From DASQUK01 sp046723645 (GTDB lineage: Bacteria > Actinomycetota > Acidimicrobiia > Acidimicrobiales > VFJN01): 38,376 bases of DNA. Location: assembly GCA_046723645.1 (NCBI GenBank), contig JBKOUY010000026.1, positions 1-38,376 of the forward strand, in the 5' to 3' direction. Below, piece after piece: positions 22,341-30,084 of the stretch (positions are counted from its first letter, which is position 1; each line of letters starts with the position of its first letter). A model generated the notes under the pieces. The model was given only the letters and a program-made list of their open reading frames with translations. It was not told the DNA's origin and searched no databases. Both the position numbers and the translations under genes were made by a program.

Positions 22341-23528
22341 GGGTACCGGGTCCTCGAGCTGGGCACGTGGGTACTGGTACCGGCGGCGACCACCGTCCTC
22401 GCCGATTTCGGCGCCGACGTCATCAAGATCGAGCACCCGCGGCGCGGCGACCCGCAGCGCGGGCTGAGCACCGGCGGCGTCACGCCCAGCGTCGACGGCG
22501 TGAGCGTCGCCATGGAGCAGACCAATCGCGGCAAGCGCAGCGTCGGGCTCGACGTGGCCGTCGCCGAGGGCCGGGAGGTCCTGTACGAGCTGGCGTCGCG
22601 GAGCGACGTGTTCATCACCAGCTTCTTGCCCACGGCGCGCCGGAAGCTGCAGATCGACGTCGAGCACCTCCGTGCCCGCAACGCGGATCTCATCTACGTG
22701 CGTGCCGACGCGAGCGGGCCCCGGGGCCCCGACGGCGGCAAGCCCGGCTACGACTCGGCGGTGTTCTTCGGCCGGGGCGGCATCCTCGACTCGCTCGACC
22801 CCGACGGCGTGCGGCTGCCGCCGACGCTCCCGGGGTTCGGCGACAAGACCGGGGCGATGAACATCGCCTTCGGCGTCGCCGCCGCGCTGCTCAAGCGCGA
22901 GCGCACCGGCGAGCCGTCGGTCGTCGACGTGTCGCTCCTGGGCTCGGCGATGTGGGTCAACTCCAGCTCGATCGTCTATTCGGCCGCCATCGGCGCCGAC
23001 TTCACCCGCCGGCAGCGCCGCCACACCAACCCGATCGCCGGCACCTACCGCACGGCCGACGGCCGCTGGATCTGCCTCGCCATGTTGGAGTCGGACCGCT
23101 GGTGGCCCGACCTGTGCCGCCACCTCGGCCGCGACGACCTGCTGGCCGACCCGCGCTTCGCCGACGCGCAGGCCCGCACCGACAACAGCGCCGCGTGCGT
23201 CCAGGAGCTGGCCGGGGCCTTCGCCTCGGCGCCCCTCGACGAATGGCGCCGGCGGCTGGTGACGCTGCGAGCGCCCTGGGAGGTGGTGCAGAACCAGCTG
23301 GAGGTCCTGGACGATCCCCAGGCCCGCGAGAACGGCTACGTCGCCGAGGTCGACCACCCGACGGGCCGCAGGATCACCGCGGTCCGAGCCCCGGTCCAGT
23401 TCGACGAGGCGCTCACGCCGCTCGGGACGGCACCCGAGCCGGGCGCGCACACCGAGGAGGTGCTCCTCGAGATCGGCCACGACTGGGACGACATCGCGCG
23501 CTACCAGGAGCGGGGCGCGATCGCCTGA
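22332..23528 (+). CDS. Type III (CaiB/BaiF) CoA-transferase
   Basis: This 398-residue enzyme transfers CoA between carboxylates or racemises acyl-CoAs. Visible are the N-terminal GYRVLELGTWVLVPAATTVLADFGADVIKIEHP typical of the family, the NRGKRSVGLD segment (65-74), the catalytic Asp141 in PGYDSAVFF, and GTYRTADGRWI in the large domain. The start is the ATG at 22332, in the middle of a palindrome and 7 nt after TACTGT. Longer frames upstream read through the epimerase start and look non-coding. It may activate the substrate that is processed by the divergent aldolase operon. It converges with the deacylase-like gene. Confidence 0.93.
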   Translation: MFDGYRVLELGTWVLVPAATTVLADFGADVIKIEHPRRGDPQRGLSTGGVTPSVDGVSVAMEQTNRGKRSVGLDVAVAEGREVLYELASRSDVFITSFLPTARRKLQIDVEHLRARNADLIYVRADASGPRGPDGGKPGYDSAVFFGRGGILDSLDPDGVRLPPTLPGFGDKTGAMNIAFGVAAALLKRERTGEPSVVDVSLLGSAMWVNSSSIVYSAAIGADFTRRQRRHTNPIAGTYRTADGRWICLAMLESDRWWPDLCRHLGRDDLLADPRFADAQARTDNSAACVQELAGAFASAPLDEWRRRLVTLRAPWEVVQNQLEVLDDPQARENGYVAEVDHPTGRRITAVRAPVQFDEALTPLGTAPEPGAHTEEVLLEIGHDWDDIARYQERGAIA

Positions 23529-23530
23529 GG

Positions 23531-23568
23531 GACACTCGGTGTCACACAGGGACCGAGGTCTCGGTCCC
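23531..23568 (+). terminator. Two consecutive hairpins between convergent genes
   Basis: GACAC-TCG-GTGTC (23531-23543) starts 2 bp after the CoA-transferase stop. It is followed by GGGACCGA-GGTC-TCGGTCCC (23549-23568), an 8-bp perfect stem. No U-run follows, so intrinsic termination would be of the hairpin-only type proposed for high-GC actinomycetes. The second hairpin lies within the last codons of the opposite gene. Confidence 0.45.
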
Positions 23569-25272
23569 GCCCGTGTCGCTGCCCGAGCGCAGGACGGTCC
23601 CGGGACGCGCGCCCGTCGGTTGACCGTCGACGATGGTCTCCCGGCCGTTGACGAGCACACGCATGACCCCGAGCGGGTCCGCCAGCAGCCGCTTGCTGTC
23701 GCCCGGCAGGTCGAACGCGATCCGGGCGGGCGTGGCGTCGACAGTGGCCGGGTCGAGCACCACGACGTCGGCGCGGTAGCCCGGCGCCAGCCGGCCGCGC
23801 TCGCGCAGGCCGAACAGCCGCGCCGGCACGTCGGTCATCAGGTGCACTGCGCGCTCGAGCGTCACCAGTTGGCGACCCCGCAGGCAGTCGGCGATGAAGC
23901 GGGTTGGATACGGCGAGCCGAGCATCCGATCGAGGTGCGCGCCCGCGTCGGACCCGCCCAGGAGCACGTCCTCGTGGTCCCACACCGTGCGCCGGAGCTC
24001 CCAGTCGGCGTCGCCATCGGCCGCCGGGATGGGCCACAGGACCGTCTTCAGTTCGTCGTTGACGACGATGTCGACGATCGTGGCGAACGGATCCTCGCCC
24101 CGCTCCGCAGCGATGTCTCCCACCTTGCGGTTGCGGTACTGCTCGTTGGCCTCGGAGTACACGTCGCCGATCAGGTAGTTGGCGAAGTCGGCGAGCCGGC
24201 GCAGCGGTGACCCCTGCGCCTTCTCCATCATCTCGGCCCGGACCGCCGGGTCCCGGAGGCGGCGCATCTTCTCCTGGACGTCGACGGCCAGGACGTCTCG
24301 CCAGCCGGGGAGCAACCACAGCGCGCAGAACGTCAGGAAGCTCATGTTGTTGTCGGCGAAGATCGGCATCGTCAGCGCCACGACCCGGCCGCCCAGCTCG
24401 TTCGCCCGCGTGGACGCCCGGAGCTGGTGGTCGACCTTGCCGGGATCGTCGGCGGCGACCGTCAGGACGTTCCAGTTGAGCGGCCGGCGGGCGGCGCCGC
24501 TCATGCGGGCCAGCAGCTCGATCTCCTCGTCGCTGAAGCGGTTGAGGCAGCCCTGGACGATGGCCTCGAGCGACGTCCCCTCGAACTCGGAGACGACCGC
24601 ACAGAGGGCCAGGACCTCATCCTCGGACGCGTGCCGGCTCGGCACCGGCTCGCCATCCCCGTCGACGTGGGTGGTCGACCGGGTGGTGGACAGGCCCAGG
24701 CCGCCGGCGGCCAGCGACTCCCGCAGCAGCCCGCTGATCTGCTCGAGCTCGGCGGGCGTGGACTCGCGGCCGAAGTCCTCCCCCAGCACGTAGCGGCGCA
24801 GCGCGCAGTGACCGACCATGAATCCGGCGTTCACCGCGAGCGAACCCTCCAGGCCCTCGAGGTACTCACCGAAGGTCTCCCACTGCCACGGGAGCCCCCG
24901 CTCCAGCGCCGCGAGGGACATCCCCTCGACCTGGGCCATCATCCTGCGGGTGTAGTCGGCGTCGCTCTCCCGCAGGGGCGCCAGCGTGAAGCCGCAGTTG
25001 CCGCCGATCACGGTGGTCACGCCGTGCCAGCTCGATGGCGTCGCCAGCGGGTCCCAGTAGAGCTGGGCGTCGTAGTGCGTGTGGGGGTCGACGAAGCCCG
25101 GCGTCACCACCAGGTCGGTGGCGTCGATCGTGTTCTCGGCCTGGTCGCCGAGCCCGCCGGGGTCCGCCACCGCGACGATGCGGCCGTCCTTGATGCCGAC
25201 GTCGGCGCGTCGCCCGTGCGAGGTGGCCGTGCCATCCACGACCGTGCCCCCGGTGATGGCGTGATCGAGCAT
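23542..25272 (-). CDS. N-acyl-D-amino-acid deacylase-like amidohydrolase
   Basis: This 576-residue metal-dependent hydrolase of the D-aminoacylase group of the amidohydrolase superfamily contains the metal motif HTHYD (His64, His66). GGNCGF near residue 100, GHCALRRYV and the C-terminal GGSDAGAHLDRML with the catalytic Asp follow, as does a composite beta-sandwich formed by both termini (ITGGTVVDGT...GYRADVVVLDPATV). The family removes acyl groups from D-amino acids or acts on other cyclic amides; the exact substrate is unknown. The ATG has GGAGGA 5 nt upstream. The upstream region carries CAAACGATCGGTAG, also seen in front of the acyl-CoA synthetase gene. Confidence 0.9.
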   Translation of the reverse strand: MLDHAITGGTVVDGTATSHGRRADVGIKDGRIVAVADPGGLGDQAENTIDATDLVVTPGFVDPHTHYDAQLYWDPLATPSSWHGVTTVIGGNCGFTLAPLRESDADYTRRMMAQVEGMSLAALERGLPWQWETFGEYLEGLEGSLAVNAGFMVGHCALRRYVLGEDFGRESTPAELEQISGLLRESLAAGGLGLSTTRSTTHVDGDGEPVPSRHASEDEVLALCAVVSEFEGTSLEAIVQGCLNRFSDEEIELLARMSGAARRPLNWNVLTVAADDPGKVDHQLRASTRANELGGRVVALTMPIFADNNMSFLTFCALWLLPGWRDVLAVDVQEKMRRLRDPAVRAEMMEKAQGSPLRRLADFANYLIGDVYSEANEQYRNRKVGDIAAERGEDPFATIVDIVVNDELKTVLWPIPAADGDADWELRRTVWDHEDVLLGGSDAGAHLDRMLGSPYPTRFIADCLRGRQLVTLERAVHLMTDVPARLFGLRERGRLAPGYRADVVVLDPATVDATPARIAFDLPGDSKRLLADPLGVMRVLVNGRETIVDGQPTGARPGTVLRSGSDTGGTETSVPV

Positions 25273-25290
25273 CAGATCCTCCGTCGCTAC

Positions 25291-25304
25291 CTACCGATCG
25301 TTTG
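25291..25304 (-). promoter_or_regulatory. CAAAC-N3-CGGTAG motif upstream of the deacylase-like gene
   Basis: The minus strand reads CAAACGATCGGTAG, matching 11 of 14 bases of CAAACATACGGTAG at 18048-18061. It is 18 nt from the ATG at 25272. A shared regulator for the two catabolic units is a possibility. Confidence 0.3.
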
Positions 25305-25393
25305 GGAATGTACTTGTGGCGCCCTTCGGGCCGCATCCTCGCCGCGCCGGCGCCGCGTCGGCCGCCGTAGCGGCCGTGGGTGCTCGGTGCGGC

Positions 25394-26203
25394 TCAGAGC
25401 GCCAGCGTGTAGCCGCCGTTCACGGGGTACGTCTGGCCGGTGATCCACGATGCCAGCGGGCTGGCGAGGTACGCGACCATGGCGGCGACGTCGGCCGGTT
25501 CGCCGTAGCGGCGGATGATGTACCGCCGCAGGCGGCGCGTCGCCTCGTCGGGCTCCCCGGCCTCGCTGGGTTGGCCGGGTTGGCTGGGTTGGTCGACCTC
25601 GTCGTGCTCGGTCGCCGGAGTCCGGATGCTGCCGAGCGAGACGCAGTTCACGGTGATGCCGTGCCGCCCGACCTCGCGGGCCACAGAACGGCAGAATCCT
25701 GCCGCTCCCGCCTTCGCGGCGGCGTAGGGGGCGAGGTAGGCGTCGCCGAAGCGGCCGGCGTCGGAGACGATGGTGATGATCCGCCCCTCGCCCCTGGCGA
25801 TCATCGCCGGCAGCGCGGCGTGGGTGCAGTGCATGACGCCGTACAGGTTGACGCGCAGGTAGCGGTCCCAGCTCTCGGGATCGGTGTCGGCGAAGGGCAC
25901 CATCGGCGCAAATCCCTCGGCGCCGGCGTTGCCGGCGTTGTTGACGAGGATGTCGACCCCGCCCAGAGCCTCGATGGCCGCCCGGACGGCGTGGCGATCG
26001 GTCACGTCGAACGCGGCGCTGCTGGCCTCGCCGCCCCCGTCGCGGACCTCCGCGGCGACGGCGTCGGCGCGCTCGGCCACCACGTCGTTCACGACGACCG
26101 ACCCGCCGGCGTCCGCGAGCGCCCGCGCCGTCGCCCGGCCGATCCCCTGGCCCCCGCCGGTCACCAGGGCTCGCCGGCCCGCCAGGTCGATGGTGAAGGT
26201 CAT
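25394..26203 (-). CDS. Short-chain dehydrogenase/reductase
   Basis: This 269-residue classical SDR has TGGGQGIG (15-22), NDVV after strand 2 (NAD preference likely), NNAG, the catalytic Ser in TIVSDAG, YAAAK (Tyr-Lys) and a C-terminal GGYTL. It probably oxidises a hydroxyacyl or sterol-like substrate. An unusual insert in the substrate lid near residue 210, QPSQPGQPSEAGEPDE, is encoded by three 9-bp tandem repeats (25566-25592). The ATG has AAAGGAAAG upstream. Confidence 0.9.
   Translation of the reverse strand: MTFTIDLAGRRALVTGGGQGIGRATARALADAGGSVVVNDVVAERADAVAAEVRDGGGEASSAAFDVTDRHAVRAAIEALGGVDILVNNAGNAGAEGFAPMVPFADTDPESWDRYLRVNLYGVMHCTHAALPAMIARGEGRIITIVSDAGRFGDAYLAPYAAAKAGAAGFCRSVAREVGRHGITVNCVSLGSIRTPATEHDEVDQPSQPGQPSEAGEPDEATRRLRRYIIRRYGEPADVAAMVAYLASPLASWITGQTYPVNGGYTLAL
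25566..25592. repeat. Three tandem 9-bp repeats inside the SDR gene
   Basis: CTGGGTTGG, CCGGGTTGG and CTGGGTTGG follow one another without gaps. They encode QPS-QPG-QPS on the minus strand, and the frame is kept because the unit is a multiple of three. This looks like a recent slippage expansion in a surface loop. Confidence 0.7.
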
Positions 26204-26251
26204 TGCTGTCGCTTTCCTTTGTTCGCGCTAGGTGGCTTCACGATTGCAGGT

Positions 26252-26378
26252 AGGCCCCGGCCCTGGGCCGGGGCCTGGTCGATTGTGGGGTCTCGGACGG
26301 TTTGGGTGCGCCGGCGTCAAGGGTTCGCTTACGCCGGCCTGCGGCCGCCCTTGACCCCGGCTCGACGGCGGCTCCGTC
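26252..26378. repeat. Cluster of inverted repeats upstream of the DUF222/HNH gene
   Basis: This 248-bp non-coding gap between divergent genes contains several hairpins. One is AGGCCCCGGCCC-T-GGGCCGGGGCCT (26252-26276, 12-bp arms). GCCGGCGT...ACGCCGGC (26310-26338) and GTCAAGGG...CCCTTGAC (26316-26355) overlap, so they are mutually exclusive. GACGG...CCGTC is at 26364-26378. No protein frame is convincing here. It may be part of a repeated element that accompanies 13E12-type genes. Confidence 0.5.
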
Positions 26379-26413
26379 TGCCCCGAAAATGTGCTCTGAG
26401 CTGGGAGTTTGGC

Positions 26414-26443
26414 TTGATCTAGCTATGCGAACACGTGTACGAT
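26414..26443 (+). promoter_or_regulatory. Promoter of the DUF222/HNH gene
   Basis: TTGATC (26414-26419), 18 bp, TACGAT (26438-26443), 7 nt and then the ATG at 26451 give a good sigma-70-type promoter with a leaderless start. Confidence 0.55.
26428..26441. promoter_or_regulatory. LexA/SOS-box-like operator
   Basis: CGAACACGTGTACG matches the actinobacterial SOS consensus CGAAC-N4-GTTCG except for one base (GTACG for GTTCG). It overlaps the -10 element of the DUF222/HNH gene. In Mycobacterium tuberculosis, 13E12-family genes of the same type are known members of the LexA regulon. Confidence 0.55.
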
Positions 26444-26450
26444 GGTGGTC

Positions 26451-27635
26451 ATGTTCGAGGAGCTGGGGGACGCCATCGAGGGGCTCGACATCCCCGCCGA
26501 CGGTGCCGCCCTGGCGGCCGTGGTGGCCCTGCGGGACCGGCTCGACGCCCGTATCAGCGACGCCGTCGCTCACTGCGACCGGGCCGGGTTGTGGGAACTC
26601 GACGGCGCCACCTCCATGACCGCCTGGCTCACCCAGCACAGCCGCATGCCCCGGCCCCGCGCCGCCGCAACGACAGCGCGGGCCCGCAAACTCGCCCGGC
26701 TCCCGGTCACCGCCGGGGCGTGGCGGGACGGGACGCTGTCCAGCGGCCAGGTCGACGCCATCGCCGCCACCCTCGACGTCGACACCCTCGGTCTGTTCGC
26801 CGACCACGAAGCGGCGCTTCTGCCCACCCTGGTCGACCTGCCGGTCCGCGACGTGGCGACCGCCATGGCGGCGTGGCGCGAATGCGCCACCGTCGAGCGT
26901 GACCCCAAACCCGAACCCGCCCAGGCGCTGCACCTGTCCCGCACCCTGGGAGGCCGCTGGCGGCTCGACGCCACCCTCGGTCCCGAGGGCGGCGAACTGC
27001 TCGCCACCGCCCTACGCCTCGCCCAGAGCCCCGACGCCCACGGCGAACCCACCCGCAGCGCCGCCACCCGGAGGGCCGACGCCCTCACCGACACCTGCCG
27101 GCACTTCCTCGACCACCAACACACCCGCCGCGGTGGCCGCCACCGCCCCCATCTCAACGTGGTCCTCGACCTCGACCGCTACCAGGCGCTCGCCACCGCC
27201 GGCGCCGGCACCATCGACGGCACCGACCTCGACCGCACCACCCTCGAACGGTTGCTGTGCGACGCCGCCCTGCACCGGGTCCTCACCCACGGTCGCTCCG
27301 CCACCCTTGACTACGGCCGCGCCACCCGCACCATCCCCGCTCCCCTCTACAACGCCCTGGTCGTACGCGACCGGGGCTGCCGCTACCCCGGCTGCGACCG
27401 CCCCGCCCACTGGTGCGACGGCCACCACCTCCACCCCTGGCAGGCCGGCGGACCCACCAACCTGCCCAACCTCGTACTCGTCTGCGCCCGGCACCACCAC
27501 CTCCTCCACAGACCCCACTGGCACGCCAAACTCCTTCCCGACAACACCCTCGAGATCACCGACCCCCGGGGACACGTCCACACCAGCCACCCACCCGGCG
27601 CCAACCGGGCACCCCCACTACCACTCCGTCAGTAG
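26451..27635 (+). CDS. DUF222 / HNH endonuclease-domain protein (13E12 family)
   Basis: This 394-residue protein has an N-terminal DUF222 region (ALRDRLDARISDAVAHCDRAGLWELDGATSMTAWL, with AR-rich helices to about residue 300). A C-terminal HNH nuclease domain follows: CRYPGCDRPAHWCDGHHLHPWQAGGPTNLPNLVLVCARHHHLLH, with two Cys of the zinc knuckle, the HH pair, the central Asn and the final HH. These multicopy actinobacterial proteins are of unknown function; DNA damage response or mobile behaviour has been suggested. The start was set at 26451 for the leaderless spacing from TACGAT; an ATG at 26442 is the alternative. Codon use in the second half is strikingly C-rich (ACC, CCC, CAC). Confidence 0.93.
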   Translation: MFEELGDAIEGLDIPADGAALAAVVALRDRLDARISDAVAHCDRAGLWELDGATSMTAWLTQHSRMPRPRAAATTARARKLARLPVTAGAWRDGTLSSGQVDAIAATLDVDTLGLFADHEAALLPTLVDLPVRDVATAMAAWRECATVERDPKPEPAQALHLSRTLGGRWRLDATLGPEGGELLATALRLAQSPDAHGEPTRSAATRRADALTDTCRHFLDHQHTRRGGRHRPHLNVVLDLDRYQALATAGAGTIDGTDLDRTTLERLLCDAALHRVLTHGRSATLDYGRATRTIPAPLYNALVVRDRGCRYPGCDRPAHWCDGHHLHPWQAGGPTNLPNLVLVCARHHHLLHRPHWHAKLLPDNTLEITDPRGHVHTSHPPGANRAPPLPLRQ

Positions 27636-27734
27636 GTCGTGGCGTGGACCTCGGACTGTTCCTGGGCCTGCGAGTCGGCGGCGGCGCAGCAAACTCGTTG
27701 GCGTGGTGTGACGCGCCGATGCGATCTTCCGCCG

Positions 27735-28472
27735 GTGCCCCAGGACTACTTCGGCGAGGACGTCGCCGCCCGCTATGACGAGAGCAGCGCGTCGATGTTC
27801 GATCCCAAGGTGCTCGGCCCGACGGTCGACCTGCTGGCCGAGCTTGCCGGGGACGGCCGCGCGCTCGAGTTCGCCATCGGCACGGGTCGGGTCGCGTTGC
27901 CGCTCGCGGCTCGCGGGGTGCCCGTGGCCGGGATCGAGTTCTCCACCGCCATGGCCGACCGGCTGCGTGCCAAGGATGGTGCGGGACGCATCCCGGTGAT
28001 GATCGGCGACATGGCGACGACCCGGGTCGACGGCAGCTTCCGGCTCGTCTACCTCGTGTTCAACACGATCGGGAACCTGACGACCCAGGACCAGCAGGTG
28101 GCGTGCTTCGTGAACGCCGCGGCCCACCTCGAGCCGGGGGGATGCTTCCTGATCGAGGTCGAAGTGCCCGACCTGCGCCGCCTGCCACCCGGCGAAGACG
28201 CCCGCGTGTTCGCCCATGCCCCGGGCTACGTGGGCTACGACCGGTACACCGACCTCGTCGCCCAGCAGGCGACGTCGCACCACTTCGTCGCCGACGGTTC
28301 CGGCGTACGCGCGGCCACGACGCCATTCCGGTACGTGTGGCCGTCCGAGCTCGACCTGATGGCGCAGATCGCCGGCATGTCGCTGCGCGACCGGTGGGCG
28401 GGATGGGACCGTTCGCCCTTCACCGGCGAGAGCCAGTCGCACGTCTCGGTCTGGGAGAAGACCGACAGCTAG
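27735..28472 (+). CDS. Class I SAM-dependent methyltransferase
   Basis: This 245-residue methyltransferase has QDYFGEDVAARYDE at the N-terminus and motif I ALEFAIGTGRVALPLAARG (SAM-binding). IEFSTAMADRLRAK follows at strand 2 and YLVFNTIGNLTTQDQQ at motif IV. The C-terminal half has conserved aromatic loops (PFRYVWPSELDLMAQIAGM). It acts in the cytoplasm on an unknown small-molecule substrate. I chose the GTG at 27735 because the family usually starts a few residues before YF-x-x-x-VA-x-x-YD; a longer frame from 27639 adds a Cys/Trp-rich stretch with no resemblance. About 100 bp after the HNH gene, nothing else is seen in the gap. Confidence 0.88.
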   Translation: MPQDYFGEDVAARYDESSASMFDPKVLGPTVDLLAELAGDGRALEFAIGTGRVALPLAARGVPVAGIEFSTAMADRLRAKDGAGRIPVMIGDMATTRVDGSFRLVYLVFNTIGNLTTQDQQVACFVNAAAHLEPGGCFLIEVEVPDLRRLPPGEDARVFAHAPGYVGYDRYTDLVAQQATSHHFVADGSGVRAATTPFRYVWPSELDLMAQIAGMSLRDRWAGWDRSPFTGESQSHVSVWEKTDS

Positions 28473-28568
28473 GCGCCGGGGCGGGACCACCTCGGACGTG
28501 TCGGTCGTCACGCAGGGTGCGTGCCGGGTGACGTCGAACCCGCGCCGCCTTCATGTTCCGCTGCCTGC

Positions 28569-29231
28569 ATGGCGGCGCGGGCGGCGGACGGCGTCGGGAG
28601 AGCTGACGGGCGGATCGGCGGAGTCGAGGAGAGGCCACGAGGCGACGCGGCCGAGATCGCCGCGTTGGTCTGTCGCGCCCGCGCTGGCGACCGCGCGGCG
28701 ATGACCCAGATCGTGGACCGCTGCGCACCGATGGTCCGGGCAGTCGCCCACCGCTACGTCTCGAACCCCGCGGACGTCGACGACGTCGTCCAGGACGCCT
28801 GGCGCTCGCTGGTCGAGCATCTTCACAGCATCCGGTCGCCGGCCGCGACCCGGGCCTGGCTCGTGCAGGTCACCACCCGCGCGGCCTGGCGCAACCGGCG
28901 CAAGGTCCTTCGGGTCGCACCGGAAGCCGAGCTCTACGAGCGCGCCGCCGACGACGACACGGCAGAGCTGGGGCTGAGCAACGTCTGCTGCGAGCAGCTG
29001 CGGCAACCGCTGGCCGAGGCCGTGCGGGCGCTGCAACCCGCCAGCCGGCACCTGATCGAGCTCCTCGCGGCGGACGAGCCACCCGACTACCGGACGGCCG
29101 GCAAGCTGCTGAACCGTCCCATCGGCAGCATCGGACCGACCCGCCAGAGGGCGCTCGAACGACTCCGCCGGCACCCGGCGCTGGCGCGCTTCATGGAGGA
29201 GCGTGAGCTCGCTGGCGCCGTTGCATCCTGA
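28569..29231 (+). CDS. ECF-type RNA polymerase sigma factor
   Basis: This roughly 220-residue sigma-70 family protein has region 2 at about 30-110 (ALVCRARAGDRAAMTQIVDRCAPMVRAVAHRYVSNPADVDDVVQDAWRSLVEHL, with the VQDAW core-binding motif) and region 4 at about 145-205 (VRALQPASRHLIELLAADEPPDYRTAGKLLNRPIGSIGPTRQRALERLRRHP). It should direct RNA polymerase to a small regulon. No anti-sigma gene is adjacent. The start is uncertain: ATG 28569 is used, but a longer GTG frame from 28521 is possible; the N-terminal 25 residues are low complexity. Confidence 0.85.
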   Translation: MAARAADGVGRADGRIGGVEERPRGDAAEIAALVCRARAGDRAAMTQIVDRCAPMVRAVAHRYVSNPADVDDVVQDAWRSLVEHLHSIRSPAATRAWLVQVTTRAAWRNRRKVLRVAPEAELYERAADDDTAELGLSNVCCEQLRQPLAEAVRALQPASRHLIELLAADEPPDYRTAGKLLNRPIGSIGPTRQRALERLRRHPALARFMEERELAGAVAS

Positions 29232-29236
29232 GCACG

Positions 29237-29273
29237 CGCGGCGACGAATACGGCGTATTCCGTCGACGCCGCG
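29237..29273 (+). terminator. Long imperfect hairpin after the sigma factor gene
   Basis: Outer arms CGCGGCG (29237-29243) and CGCCGCG (29267-29273) enclose a perfect inner palindrome GAATAC-GGC-GTATTC (29246-29260), with small bulges between. It starts 5 bp after the sigma stop, so a hairpin-type terminator is the simplest reading. The inner palindrome could alternatively be an operator for the next gene. Confidence 0.4.
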
Positions 29274-29321
29274 GGGCTCTTGCCCTGTGACGGTCGATTC
29301 CACTCCTTGGGAGGTGGCCGC

Positions 29322-30065
29322 ATGGTGATCGAGCACACGATCGATGAGCTGCGAGACGTTGCGTTGGATGCCACTGACGCGGCCGGGTACTTCCCGGCGC
29401 TCTACGTCCGCGTGACCGAAGACATCGCTGCGGGGATTCGCGCCGGGCAGTTCGACGATGGCGAGCGGATGGACCGGCTGGTCGAGGTGTTCGCCGGCTA
29501 CTACCTGCGCGCCCGAAGCGCCGAGGGACCCGTACCCCGCTGCTGGCAGGCGGCGTGGGACGTCGGCGCGGACACCGACCTCGTGATCGTCCAGCACCTG
29601 CTGTTGGGCGTCAACGCACACGTGAACCACGACCTCGCCCAGGCCATCGTCGAGATCGCCCCGCACTACGGCGGCCTGGAGGCGGTGCGGGGAGACTTCG
29701 GCGTCATCAACGACGTCCTGGCCGGGTCGTTCACAGGAGTGATCCGAGATCTCGATGCCGTGTCGCGGTGGGCGAGCGAGGCCGCCGCGCTGGGTGGGGG
29801 CCGCCTGTTCAACTTCTCGATGCGGGCCGCTCGGGCGCAGGCGTGGGGTGCCGCCGGGCGCCTCTACCTGTTGGACGGGCCCGCCCGCGGCGAATACGTG
29901 CGGGAGCTCGACCGGCTGGTCTCGGTACTCGCTTACCTGGTCACGAGGCCCATCTTCCCGCTGGGGCTCGCCGTCTGGCTGGCGCGCAGATTCGAGCAGC
30001 GGGATCCCCGGACCGTGACCCGGACGCTACTGGGAACACGGGGCCGCAGCCGGGTCCCGGGATGA
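29322..30065 (+). CDS. DUF5995-like protein of unknown function
   Basis: This 247-residue, mostly helical protein resembles the DUF5995 group: YFPALYVRVTEDIAAGIRAGQFDDGERMDRLVEVFAGYYLRA, then CWQAAWDVGADTDLVIVQHLLLGVNAHVNHDLAQAI. The conserved QHLLLGxNAHxNHDL segment has two His that could bind metal. A weakly hydrophobic C-terminal segment (LAYLVTRPIFPLGLAVWLARRF) follows. No function is known to me. GGGAGG lies 7 nt before the ATG and fixes the start. It follows the sigma gene by 90 bp and converges with the large membrane protein gene. Confidence 0.8.
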   Translation: MVIEHTIDELRDVALDATDAAGYFPALYVRVTEDIAAGIRAGQFDDGERMDRLVEVFAGYYLRARSAEGPVPRCWQAAWDVGADTDLVIVQHLLLGVNAHVNHDLAQAIVEIAPHYGGLEAVRGDFGVINDVLAGSFTGVIRDLDAVSRWASEAAALGGGRLFNFSMRAARAQAWGAAGRLYLLDGPARGEYVRELDRLVSVLAYLVTRPIFPLGLAVWLARRFEQRDPRTVTRTLLGTRGRSRVPG

Positions 30066-30084
30066 CGGCGCCTGCGCGAGAGTG

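Noticed and set aside
26451..27635. DUF222/HNH gene as part of an insertion sequence or homing element
   Set aside because: No terminal inverted repeats, target duplications or transposase were seen; only the neighbouring hairpins hint at a repeat.
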